Notes under the pieces: model-generated | What the model was told of the DNA's origin: nothing | Database searches by the model: none | Seen by the model: the letters and a program-made list of their open reading frames with translations, nothing else | Program-made: the position numbers and the translations under genes | In this document: positions 22,705 through 33,010 of the stretch, piece after piece | Layout of the letters: each line of letters starts with the position of its first letter | How positions within the stretch are numbered: position 1 is the stretch's first letter | NCBI GenBank assembly: GCA_019649035.1 | Contig: BMAT01005477.1 | Location: 570,539-606,045, forward strand | Direction: 5' to 3' | Origin: Elysia marginata | Taxonomy: Eukaryota; Mollusca; Gastropoda; Plakobranchidae | DNA: 35,507 nucleotides

Positions 22705-23520
22705 TTAGGCCAGTTTACGCTTAAAAGAATATAGAATACCTTGCTCTTTTTTTAAACACTCCAAGCGCTCACAAAAAACTTTGCCGTTTTTGCTCTCTAT
22801 CCCAATCTGTTCTTGGTGTATGTTTGTCCACAGCTCCTTTCCTCTCACTACAGCGATCTTTGAGATGCCTGATCAAACATTCAAGCTTTATTGTTTGCCT
22901 TTGCTTGGGCTAATTAAGCACGGTTGCGAAAACGATGTGTGTACTGAAAGCATTGAGACAAGCGTCATAATCCATCTTGTAATTTAAGTTGTTTCTTCTT
23001 GCTGTGAGTGCAAATACTCGTTGCTGCATTATTTAGTTTTTTACAGTCTTAAAACAAAGGACATTTCTTCATTGTATTGTGCACAAAAGACAAAGCAATA
23101 TTTTGTTTTCTAACTCATGCGATTTGGAAAATTTGAAATATGCATGTCGCGGGCTGTATTGTAGATTTGGAGTTGAAGAACATTAACAGATCTCAAAGGC
23201 CATGTTTTAACTGACTTTAAACTGGTTGGCTGGCTCGTAATACTTTACTGGAGTGTTTATAATGACCAAAGCAATTTGTGGATTAGAATAGCTTACTCTT
23301 AGCGGTTGAACATTGGAATGATAACCATATGGTTTCTCAGTTCTTAAATTAGTGTTATTGAGAATCACCAGAATGCAACATTACACATGAAAAGTAAAAA
23401 AGTAAAAGATATAATCGTGTGCACTATCAACCATGAATGCTATGAAAGTTGTATATTTATTGTTGTTATTGATGTCATTATTATTTTAATATCATTATTA
23501 TAATATGATATTAGTATTAT
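22705..23520. other. Unique AT-rich DNA, no gene
   Basis: A 68-codon frame (22781-22987) has no known domain. TAATTAAG near 22913 is homeodomain-like. An AT-rich ATT/ATTAT patch at 23456-23525 leads into the next triplet array. Confidence 0.4.
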
Positions 23521-23727
23521 TATTGCTGCTACTAATACTCATAGCAGCAGCATTATAATCAGCATCATTAGCAGCAGTAGCAGCAACAGCAGCAGCAGAA
23601 GTAGTAGTAGTAGTAGCAGTAGTAGTAGTAGTANNNNNNNNNNNNNNNNNNNNNNNNNNNNNNNNNNNNNNNNNNNNNNNNNNNNNNNNNNNNNNNNNNN
23701 NNNNNNNNNNNNNNNNNNNNNNNNNNN

Positions 23728-23767
<40 letters not shown>

Positions 23768-23910
23768 GGTTGTGGAAGTTGTGTGGTCGTGGTAGCAGTA
23801 CATTTGGTAGTAGTAGTATAAGTAGTAGTAGTAATAGTTGTTGTTGTCGTAGGAGTATAATTAGTAGTAGTATTAGTAGTAGTAGTAGCAGCAGCAGCAG
23901 CAGCAGTTTT
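23521..23910 (+). repeat. (AGT/AGC)n array containing an assembly gap
   Basis: Triplets of TAG, GCA and related types run from about 23521 to 23905. Positions 23634-23727 are 94 unknown bases, placed exactly within a pure TAG run. The gap probably marks collapse or failed assembly of the repeat, so the true array length is unknown. Poly-Ser, poly-Thr and poly-Leu frames spanning it should be ignored. Confidence 0.95.
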
Positions 23911-24675
23911 GTTAAGCATACAACATATGAATACAGGAGCCTAAAATCAATAATTCTTGAACGGTTATTGTCTCGAGTGCCGCTGCAGTACAATTTTCAA
24001 TTCAAATTCTTGCTCATGCAAAAAAAAAAAACTAACGACAACGGAACGCAACACAAACACACACACACACACATACGCACCAAAGAATAGAAATTAAAAG
24101 GAAAAGGGAAAAAAGTATTGATCAGTCATTCTCTTTGCATACGTTTTCCATGCTTCACCTCTTCGGCCTATCGGTATGAGTCAGTGGGTGCTAATGTTGT
24201 AAATCATTAAATGACTAATGTGCTATTGTGTTTCTACCAAGCAGTGAGTGAGCGAATGGCGAGCGTAGAACTAGAAAACTTTCACCTGCAGTGAGTTTCG
24301 GAGCAGTAGAGAAGCCCTGGGCTCGCCCCCAGCGTGGTGTCTCCGAGATGCGGTACAACAGAGGCACGTCTCTACCTGTCTGTCTAGTTGTTATTGAAAG
24401 ATTCTCTGATGATGTCATCATGCAAGGTTGAATTAGACGGTTGAACAGTTTGGGGTTCGATTTCCAAGCTAAACTGTGTCCTCTAAATATCTTTAAAACA
24501 GAGATGCCATAAAAACTGTTGTAGAGATAATGACGCTTGCCTCATTAGCTGGTACTGCGCAGGAGATGGGAAAATATTATTAATAGACATGCTGTTTAAG
24601 GTAAACGTCGATTTCATGGTCATTTGTTCTGTTATTTTTAACGATTTTTACGTGTATTTTGGTCTCTCTCTGTTT
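23911..24675. other. Unique DNA with a possible decayed repeat
   Basis: A short (CA)n run lies at 24051-24073. At 24230-24420 the DNA is GC-richer. The minus strand there contains a CTGGG...CCCAG stem around GGCGAG (about 24318-24333), vaguely like a T-arm/B-box of a tRNA-derived SINE. The match is too weak to call. Confidence 0.35.
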
Positions 24676-24981
24676 GGACCGGCTCTGTGGCCTAGCAGTA
24701 AGACACTCACTCAGAGATCGGGAGGTGTGGGATCGTTCCCAGGCCGAGTCAAACCAAGAACTTTAAAATTGGTATTAGCAGCTGATCCGCTAAGTGTCTG
24801 GCATTATGGATTTAGTGCTATGTCTGGTCGGCCCAGTGTCAGGATAATGTGACTGGGTGTGATGTATGCAAGCGCTCCTTACATCACAGTGTGGCAGCAC
24901 GCTTTCAATCGTCCCAAGCGTCGTTTCTGATATAATCTTGTAGCTTAAAAGATACGTTAAAATTCAAACAACCTAACCCAA
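24676..24981 (+). mobile_element. tRNA-derived SINE with intact target duplication
   Basis: The head is tRNA-like. A polymerase III A-box-like TGGCCTAGCAGT lies at 24688-24699 and a B-box-like GGATCGTTCCC at about 24730-24740, with normal tRNA spacing. A non-tRNA body of about 200 bp and an A/C-rich simple tail (about 24957-24980) follow. CTCTCTCTGTTT occurs perfectly at 24664-24675 and again at 24982-24993, giving a 12-bp target-site duplication that fixes both ends. The intact duplication suggests a fairly young copy. The body resembles the conserved core of tRNA-SINEs known from molluscs, by memory only. It needs a partner LINE for movement, and none is seen here. Confidence 0.85.
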
Positions 24982-24993
24982 CTCTCTCTGTTT

Positions 24994-26110
24994 CTCGCTT
25001 GTCTCATTTTGTTCGTTTAGTTTTCTCTCCCTCACTCGTCCCTCCCTTTCATGCTCTCTGTTACTACGACGCAACCGACATGTGATGGGGTGTGTACTCA
25101 CATTAGTGCGTTAAGAGACTGGCTCAGATGTTTTGTGTCAAACACTTTGTATTTAGAAGTAAGGAAAGGGGCGTGTTCAGTGCGACTTATACAGACGGGC
25201 GAAACCGTCGAATGTAAACATAAATCTCTAGCTACCAGGTTTATCAGTAGGCGAGCCACATGGCCCGTGGAGTTTGATTTTGTGGTCAATAGGATTGTCG
25301 AGAAAAGAATTACATATGACAATAGAGCAGACAAAGGATGAGAAGGGGAGAAAGAGGGAGATTGAGGTGGAAAGGCAATCAGCCCGAAAGACCTAAGAAC
25401 TGGATACCAACAGTCAGACCTTTAGATTTAATTAAAAAATATTTCCGACTGAACCAAGGCACTATATTAAAGTATCTAAATCCTCAAAACGTACTTTCTC
25501 GTAGCTCTTAACAAAACTTCATGATTCATTAAATGACTTCTTTTGAGCTTTACTTTAATTAAAAAAAAACGTTAGCGTATGAATAACAAAGAGTTAACTG
25601 AATGAAATCATTTAAAAAAACCTAGGCTGATGCCATTTTACAACGCCAACAAATGTCCCAAAAGTTAACAGCTCTCGCTTGACCATTAGATCTATACATC
25701 AAAGTCGCAACCTGTTCTGCTAGGGGATCAGGTGTCCTATAAGGCCGCGTTCAGTTCACATTGCTGGTTATTATTATCGGATTTTCCCAAACCTAATGCA
25801 TTTTCATGAGGAGGTGCGTCACGCCACAAACCGTAATCGGAAATCCCCGTTGCGCATTATCTTCTCACCTGCTGATCTGTTACGTTTAGGGCTGTCGCCA
25901 CCTGAAACTCTCTTCACTGCAGCCCCTCTAAACGCAGCCTTAACCCGGTCTAGCATTTTGAACTCATCCCCATCTGTCACCAATAGGGAGTATATTGGCA
26001 AGAAGAGTGTATCCAATCAGCCTAAGTCCCCATGCATCGAGCTCTCGTGCTTCAGAATCTTTGAGGGTCAACAGTTCCTTAGCTCAATTTCTTAGAGGCG
26101 ACAACAGTTT
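24994..26110. other. Complex unique DNA, possible exon or decayed repeat
   Basis: Two blocks (about 25060-25340 and 25640-26100) are GC-richer and have open frames on both strands. The first holds GTAAACA (FOX-like, near 25216) and an inverted CAAT/ATTG pair near 25290. The second is described separately as a candidate minus-strand exon. I recognise neither as a named repeat. Confidence 0.35.
25869..25973 (-). other. Candidate internal exon (minus strand), weak
   Basis: On the minus strand a pyrimidine-containing acceptor ending TGACAG precedes base 25973. After base 25869 comes CAG/GTGAGA, a near-consensus donor. The 105 bases between are open in one frame. They encode a basic peptide with DEFKMLDRVKAAFRG at the start and PKRNRS near the end. 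Exon length and both splice words are normal, but the plus strand is also open and no partner exon was found. The protein family is not recognised. Confidence 0.18.
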
Positions 26111-26511
26111 TGCCGCTGGTTTTTTTTTTTTTTTTTACATTTTGGTCGGATGATAAAGTTTACTCTTATCGCGTCTTGTTTTTTTTCTCTCCAATATTTG
26201 CTCTTAGAAATCTGTTAATATGATCACGTGGTAAATGGATCTTTTTTTCTCTTGTTTTCCATAAAGTATAGAAAGCTAAATGGAACTGTCACCTTCTGAC
26301 AATTATTTTATAATGATTATTGTTGTTTTTGTATTCTTTTTCTTTTTTGTTTGTTGTTTTTTTTTGTTTGTTTGTTATTTTTTGTTGCCATTGGTCTCTA
26401 TGTGTTTTCTTTTAGTTAGTTTTTTTCATTAAACACAAAAAACTTTTTTTGTAGTTCCAAAACAAGTTCCGAAATTAGGCTTATGATATCAAAATCAATG
26501 CGTTTGATTCT
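26111..26511 (+). repeat. Poly-T and T/G-rich low-complexity DNA
   Basis: A run of about 17 T lies near 26120-26137. A long T-rich region with TTTG and TTG words follows at about 26320-26450. It may include an old reverse-oriented A-tail of a retroposed sequence, but no body was recognised. Confidence 0.6.
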
Positions 26512-26914
26512 TTTTGCTTATATATAGCGCAGTCCCGGCCCCTAGTTTTTATTATTTATTATGAACATTTTCACGTACGACTGGCCACAATATACGGGTT
26601 AATCTACACAAAGCGAATTCCAGCCTAGCCACTCGTATTTTTCATCTGGCCATCGTCAGGTGCCGGCCACTCTATGAAACTGACCAGTGAGACTCAGTCA
26701 CGCGGCGAGCTGACCGAGAGCTTTAGCCACTGATCCAGAGCTTAGGCCGTAAGTCCACCTGCTCCTCGCGCTGACCATCAATTATTGAACCGCTTGACCA
26801 TCAGAATGGTGATTAAACTGCGTCCTTGGACAACAGAAGGGGTGGACAGTCTTTAACAGCGGGCGGACTGACAGACCAGCAATTACTGGACAACGATGAG
26901 CCGCCGACTGCAGA
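26512..26914 (+). other. GC-richer leader before the 59-bp array
   Basis: The sequence changes abruptly from T-rich to balanced composition near 26512. A TATATATAG run lies at 26519-26527. The segment then runs about 380 bases without tandem repetition, with recurring short words (GACCATC, TGGACAAC, CTGACC) and no coding frame. Its last part runs straight into the partial first copy of the 59-bp unit. Together with the array it may be one composite repeat or one non-coding transcription unit. Confidence 0.4.
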
Positions 26915-27690
26915 GGCTACTTAATACTCAGGACCTAGAACGGTTGGATAGATCCGTTTGGACAAGCTGTGTTGGCTACTTAATACTCAGCATCCAAACC
27001 GATTCGATAGATCCGTTTGGACAAGCTGTGTTGGCTACTTAATACTCAACATTTAGACCGGTTCGATAGATCCGTTTGGACAAGTTGTGTTGATTACTTA
27101 ATACTCAGTACCTAGACCGGTTGGATAGATCCGTTTGGACAAGCTGTGTTGACTACTGTATAATCAGTACCTAGACCGTTTGGATAGGTCCGTTTGGGCG
27201 TACTGTGTTGGCTACTGTATACTCAGTACCTAGACCGGTTGGATAGATCCGTTTGGGCATACTGTGTTGACTACTGTATACTCAGTACCTAGACCGGTTC
27301 GATAGATCCGTTTGGACAAGTTGTGTTGGCTACTGTGTAATCAGTACCTAGATCGGTTGGATAGATCCGTTTGGACAAGCTGTGTTGAGTACTGTATAAT
27401 CAGTACCTAGACCGGTTCGATATATCCGTTTGGACAAGTTGTGTTGGCTACTGTATACTCAGTACCTAGACCGGTTGGATAGATCCGTTTGGGTGTACTG
27501 TGTTGGCTACTGTATACTCAGTCCTAGACCGGTTGGAAAGATCCATTTGGACAAGCTGTGTTGGTCACTGTATACTCAGTACATTAACCGGTTGGATGGA
27601 TCCGTTTGGGCAAGCTGTGTTGGTTACTGTATACTCAGTACCTAGACCAGTTGGATAGATCCATTTGGACAAGCTGTATTGGGTACTAAA
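26915..27690 (+). repeat. Minisatellite: about 13 copies of a 59-bp unit
   Basis: Twelve full units start at 26942, 27001, 27060, 27119, 27178, 27237, 27296, 27355, 27414, 27473, 27531 and 27590. Partial units lie at both ends (26915-26941 and 27649-27690). All full units are 59 bp except the one at 27473, which lacks one base. Typical words are GATAGATCCGTTTGG, GTGTTGGCTACTG and ACTCAGTACCTAGACC. Copies 1-3 read TACTTAATACTC, and copy 4 onward read TACTGTATA, forming a TACTG/CAGTA inverted repeat in most of them. Because 59 is not a multiple of 3 the frame shifts at every unit, so frames across it (27430-27645 plus; 27565-27747 minus) are not genes. Confidence 0.95.
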
Positions 27691-27696
27691 GGCTGT

Positions 27697-27702
27697 AATA
27701 AA
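27697..27702 (+). terminator. Polyadenylation-signal-like AATAAA
   Basis: A canonical hexamer followed by TTGTGGTGGTTTTT-type sequence, as expected for a cleavage-stimulation element. Its placement right after the array end is notable. The hexamer is common in AT-rich DNA. Confidence 0.25.
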
Positions 27703-27719
27703 GATTGTGGTGGTTTTTG

Positions 27720-30690
27720 CCTTTTCGTAGGTAACACTGCGCCTCATTTTCTCGGTAACAGTTGTATTTTTCCTTTCTTTGGATCAAGATGTATTTTTAT
27801 ATTAGATGAAGAACGGTGCGGTTTGAGTGTTTATATGTCTTTATGAATGTTCTCTCTTAGATTTACCTCTTGTGGAAGTAAAATTTGCCCAGCTGTGCTT
27901 ACATTTGTAACCATTTAATGACCATTCACTTAAATGATTTTAGTTTGCATCGTTGTAATGCTGATTCTTTTTTCTCAGAATCACTTGAAGTGTTGTGGGT
28001 GTGGGAGGATTCATGTAGATTTCGTTGTTGTTTTTTTAATAATGAAAAAAAAATTCAATTTACATGATTGGAAACAGGGAGGCGATTACACTCGACAGAT
28101 TCAATGTATCAATGATCTTTGCGCAAATTAATGTAAACCAAATTTCAATTACATCGATGTACACATGCTTTTTTCACTTTCGGGTATACTCTGAGGGACT
28201 TTCTATTATTTTTTGGAAGTAGTTACAAAAGGCAGGGATCATAAAATGACAATAATAAGGTTTGGTGCTTTCATTTCTACTCAGAATGCATCGGGCCAAT
28301 TTAGGCTGAAAGATGAGTGTCTGACAGGTTCAGTTGTGGTTACCTCGAGACCCGGGTTTCTCATGTCTGCATCCAATAGAACAGACTGCTGCGTATTGTT
28401 TTATTTCTTAGATAGCCAAAGAGACCTAAGGTGTCTTGTGTTGTTCTATTCCAGGGTAAAGTTTTATCTTGAATGTATGCTCTGCACAGTCGTACAAACA
28501 TTGTGTCAAGCGATAAGAAAGCGTAACTCTATTACATCTATCATTTTAGGGCCATTACCTTTGTTAGTCTTGTACGAGTCTCCAAGGTTTCCATTAATTT
28601 AGAGATTTCAACGATAATCTTATCAATTTTATAATTGTTATTCTGCCGCTTTCAAATTTTTTTAACAGTTTTGAAAAAAAAAAGAAGAAAATGATTTTAA
28701 ACTGATCCCATGCTGCTTTTGGGTTGGACATGGCGACAGTTCTTGTGCTCTAATGACCTAACAAGGCTGGTGTTAGTTTTGAATTTTTGATCATAAGAGA
28801 AAAGAGAACCGATGAGTAGAGTTCCAAAACGATGTTCTCTCAAGTTCGACCTTGACAAGTCTATTTACAAAGCACGTCATACTCACACAACAACGTCCAC
28901 CCTATCCTGCATTTTTCTCCCTCTTGGCTGTCTGGAAGAAGTTTGAGGAACAATGGACGATATAATTGCCTTCAGACCGTTCCTTCAAATTTCTTCACGA
29001 ACGTTCATTGATTTTCCCTACGGGGCCTTTGGACACCAATCGCGCCTTCTAGACGCTAAGGTTGTTCAACTACTTCCGCCGAAGAACATGTTATGACATT
29101 GGAGTCCGTGCTTTTATAGTCTGGGGGGGTTAACTAACTCGATCATACTTGATGCCCCTCTTAGAATTGACATCTACAGCAGTCAATCAAATACCCCGCT
29201 GCAGTTACTCAAAGTACTTACATTATTTGATGACCTTGTGGTTACAATTTACAGTCTAGGAATAGAGAAGTAATTGACATTACTATACCATTTAATGTCT
29301 TTATTATAATTGTGTCATGAACGGTTCTATGCCATTCTTAAAAGAAGCTGTTTTAGTTGGTTTTTTTTTACGTCAGATCAAAGAGAATTTTTTATTCTTG
29401 TTAATGAATGTGGCTGTTTTCAAAATATTTTGTTGCTCATTTAGTATAGTTATAAAAAATGATAACATACTTTTTACTTTTTGGAAGTTTATAATTTTCG
29501 CTAACTTTCTTTTACTTGAAGTCCTTCTTGCTAATTACGTACCTGTAATCTTTCAAATATGAATAATTACGCATTGGATAGTGATAAAACATTAATATCA
29601 ATCGTGTGGGTACGAACGCTGCATAGAGATTGTGAGCAAGTAAAACTTGCCACGAAAATACTGAGACTCTAAGCGATAGCTGCGATCTTTTTTAGAGAAA
29701 ATTATTTAGCATTACGAAATGAAATAAAAAAAAAGTAAAGCACATTTAGCTTCCATTATTCAAGGGATTATTTTCAACTCACATACTGTTCCCACTAAGA
29801 AATATTAGATAGTATGGTCAAGTTTTCTGACAGTTTGACCTGCCAGCTCAATGTTTTACGAGTGTTTTAGAGAGAGGAGACAGACATATGGGTGCTTTAT
29901 TCAAACTAAGTTTAAATCATTGATCACCTTTTCCCTTAAAGGTTTCCGTAAAGCGCAGATTTGCTAAAACTTTTTGATATTTGTCACGTCAAAAGATGAC
30001 CTATTGCAGTAACTATTGTTACAAGTGCAAACGGCTCCTGTCTACATCAGTAGCTAGGAAGGATAAAGTACAAATACGATACTTCAAAAAAAATTATTAA
30101 AACAATCCTCTCTGAAAAGTAAAAACACTTCGGATTTGGAAAAGAAGGTATAGGTTATTATTGGTTAGTTTGCTTTTTAGCAAGACTGCTGTGCATTCTT
30201 AGATTATTTTTTAAAGACAAACCTGTGTTACTTTCCTCGCTTTTGTGATTTCAAAGTTATTGCTTCCCTCTGGTTTTCTAGGGAAGCGGCAACTATGTAA
30301 CGGTTTTTAAAATATATAATGCAAGACTTACTCCCTTTTTATATTGTTGTAAGAGGTGATTATTGCACACACACACACAAAAAAAAAACAAGAACAACAA
30401 AAAAACCGAAGAGTGAGAGGGGGAGGAAGAGAATGATTTGCGTAACAAGAACAAAAAATTTTCGACGAATAATGACAATAAAGGGATCATTGGTTGTAGT
30501 TAAAATATAATGGAGAGATGCAAATTATAAAAATCATTAGAAAGAGGAAACGGGATAAATATACATTATAAAAAAACCGGGATGAGGCAAGATTAAACTG
30601 TCATCTAGAGACAGATAAACAAATACTAAATAATTTTAACAACTATTTAAACCGCCTGGAAGAGAAAGACGAAGATAGAGAAGAGTGATG
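27720..30690. other. Long unique AT-rich stretch, no supported gene
   Basis: The longest non-repetitive frame of the whole window, 129 codons, lies here at 28213-28602 (plus). It has no recognisable domain, and about one frame of that length is expected by chance in this much AT-rich DNA. The part at 28840-29170 is GC-richer and contains a SOX-like AACAATGG (near 28950). A short (AC)n run lies at 30366-30380. Confidence 0.4.
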
Positions 30691-30691
30691 T

Positions 30692-30706
30692 AGAGAGAGA
30701 GAGAGA

Positions 30707-30742
<36 letters not shown>
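30692..30742 (+). repeat. (GA)n microsatellite
   Basis: Two GA arrays are separated by a GGG interruption, followed by a short G run and a G/A-rich tail. Confidence 0.93.
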
Positions 30743-30889
30743 ATAAGGGGGATGGAGACACAAAAGGGAAAAGAAATCAAAGAACAATTGGCAATTTCTG
30801 GACCGCTAGATCCCCTACAAAATCATCGGTATAGCAAAAGCCTTAAATGAGCCCAACAGAATTAAACGTGGACAAAGCAATAAATATTT

Positions 30890-31215
30890 AACTCTGTCCT
30901 AGACGGGATCTAAGCGTAAATCCAATTGGGCGGAGTGCGCCGTGCTGGAGGCCGCGGGGCTATGTACCCGGAACTACATCTATTATTGATGCCTAGAGAT
31001 GCCTCTAATACCGGACTGTTAGGGCCGCCAGTGCTGGTCGCACCAGTAGCAGGTCCAGTGAGCTAGCTCAACTCACACCCAGTGATGCAGTGACCACGGA
31101 CAAAGACACAAACTCATGTGATAAATTCTGCGAGGGAAGCAACACCTTCATATCCAGTGTTCCCCACAGGTTGTTTTCCTTTGGGAGTTTTGGGCTCCGT
31201 TACTGTGAGGCCGAA
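30890..31215. other. GC-rich island, unidentified repeat or element
   Basis: The sequence becomes clearly G/C-rich between two AT-rich flanks. It contains a near-duplicated pair GATGCCTAGA / GATGCCTCTA (near 30987 and 31000) and a hairpin TGCTGGT-CGC-ACCAG (31032-31046). There is no coding frame, no clear tRNA boxes and no terminal repeats. The compact size and sharp composition change suggest an inserted, possibly SINE-like, repeat that I cannot name. Confidence 0.35.
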
Positions 31216-31219
31216 AGAG

Positions 31220-32750
31220 ACAGAAAAGTTTAGGTCCAGATCCAGCCTTTGTTGACGCTGAAGGAAATAACTGATATGAAGATATGGGCCGATGGTTGTG
31301 ATCGATGGATGATGGAAATATCTGAAGACTGAGGAGAACGACTAATGTTAGAGATTAATTGTGATATGTTGACTACTTGGTGCGAAAAATTGTTGACCTA
31401 AAAGGGATTTTTCCTGTTATCCCGGGGAATGAATACTTAAACATGTTCGTCAAGAATGTATTCATTTTATACCTCGAGGTACCATCATATCGAGTGGAAG
31501 GACACAGCTTATCGGGGTCGGGCTCTATTTATGTTATTAGACCCACAAGGCATAACGTAAACCTTAATGAAGATACCACATTTTATCCTTGGTGAATTAA
31601 ATAATATTTTGATGTTTAGAATCACAAAAATCTCCTACAACCATTTGAAAGTTACCGTATAGATATCAATTTCTCTGCTGGTTGTAGTATTGTTTCCTTA
31701 ATACGTTAAAGGTAGTGTGAAGGTTTGCTTAATTCTAAGAGTATTTTGGAATCCACTAAACTGTCATGATGCGTTCATACGACGAGGTCTATTCATTTGC
31801 AGGTCCGATCACTAGACTATATATTCTTCTGGATTTATTTTTTTTTTGCTGGTATACAATCATTTCCATCTGGGTCTTATCAAATCCGAGACTTTTAGGA
31901 CGATTGAAATTTATTTTTTTACTGTCTGCATATTAACAAAACTTGCCCTTTTAAAATCCGCCGTGAAGAGTATTCTTGAAATCGAACAATAAAACTGTTT
32001 TCTACTTTGGTAATGAAGTTAGCGTTATTATTTTCCCCGACTGCTTCTTTACTAGTTTTAGCCTCAGATCTTTGTTGGTACTTTAAATTTTGGGCCACAC
32101 GAAGTTTTAAAAACTTCTTACTCGTAATTGAATCGGAAACAAGAGAACCATCCGTTCCAGACTTCAAAACTGTTTTCTATTCATTAACGGGCAGGCTGTA
32201 AAGGGTAATAAATGAAACTAACAACATGAAGATCGGTACTTGTTGTAGCCATGCAGTAACTTGAGACTTTAGTGTAGGAAAACTGGGCACTTAAGTTTAG
32301 TAGACCAGCGGAACTCTATTTTAATTGATTTTTTGTTCTAAGCATAAGTCATTAAAGCATATAGATTTGATGCTTATAAAAGAGAAAATCCGATTAAATA
32401 AAAATGTACTTACTCGCAGAAATACCTCTCCCTAAAAAAATCTACGGCAAGATTTAGGAGACAGTAAACTAAACAAAGACCTTACTTCTTTTTCTGAAAG
32501 TTACCATTGTTGTTAGAAGCAGCTCGTTATCTATGTCTCACCTTAACACTTTACTTTGAAAAGCCTTCATTACTAAAAATGCGGTTTAAGAGCGATTTTC
32601 CGTTGAGCTCTGCATTATAAAATGTTCAGAGTTTTATATACTTATAAAATATTAGATTTTCCTTGTTCTCATTTTATCCTTTATTTCGTTGGTCCTTTGT
32701 TTCTTTGAGGAGAACAAAAAAAGCAAAATGAATCTGAGCATGAAATACAA
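31220..32750. other. AT-rich unique DNA, no gene
   Basis: Short frames on both strands (72 codons at 31377-31595, 82 codons minus at 31919-32167) have no recognisable content. No repeats were noticed beyond homopolymer runs. Confidence 0.45.
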
Positions 32751-32754
32751 GGGA

Positions 32755-33010
32755 AGACACATTAATTGGATCCATTTAAGTCGCCTAGGAACGGCGGAAA
32801 TGAGAAATCTGTAATATTTTGTAGCCGCAGGCTGCCCTAAAGTGACCACAGTCCGAGTGCCATTAATGGACAAAGGCGCCCAGCGTTCTGATCTTTAGGG
32901 CCGTTCACCAGTAATTTAGGCCTGTTCTCGGCGCGTGTGTCTTTGTGATTGGTGTTGATATGAAAGAGGAGGGGGTAATAATCACCCAAAAAGCCCTATA
33001 AAATTGTTTC
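32755..33010. promoter_or_regulatory. Possible conserved regulatory element
   Basis: CCATTAATGG at 32860-32869 is a perfect 10-bp palindrome holding two opposed homeodomain ATTA cores. It is followed directly by ACAAAGG (32870-32876), a SOX/TCF-type word. ATTAATTGG lies at about 32761 and GTGATTGG near 32946. The block is GC-richer than its flanks and not repetitive. Abutting paired-homeodomain and SOX words are typical of developmental enhancers, but no conservation data are available here. Confidence 0.25.

Larger units (their letters stand above)
26512..27720 (+). ncRNA. Hypothetical repeat-containing transcript
   Basis: A TATA-like run at 26519-26527 lies upstream of the leader and array. 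AATAAA at 27697-27702 lies just after the last partial unit and is followed within a few bases by GT-rich sequence (27705-27717), the known arrangement for RNA cleavage and polyadenylation. If transcribed, the RNA would carry about 13 copies of a 59-nt unit with a small stem-loop in most. Both signals are short and could be chance. No splice structure was found. Confidence 0.15.

Noticed and set aside
23498-23993. Frames of 100-140 codons spanning the unknown bases
   Set aside because: They cross an assembly gap within a triplet array, so neither the frame nor the residues can be trusted.
24230-24420. Possible minus-strand tRNA or SINE head
   Set aside because: Only a T-arm-like stem with a poor B box is visible. 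There is no A box, anticodon arm or target duplication.
26111-26138. Poly-T as the reversed A-tail of a retroposed gene or LINE
   Set aside because: No flanking duplication and no reverse-transcriptase or gene-like body was found next to it.
27430-27747. Frames in the 59-bp array with a repeating peptide
   Set aside because: The unit length is not a multiple of three, so the peptide pattern follows from the DNA repeat and no frame is maintained.
28213-28602. The longest non-repetitive frame, 129 codons
   Set aside because: No recognisable domain. About one frame of this length is expected by chance in 35 kb of AT-rich DNA read in six frames.
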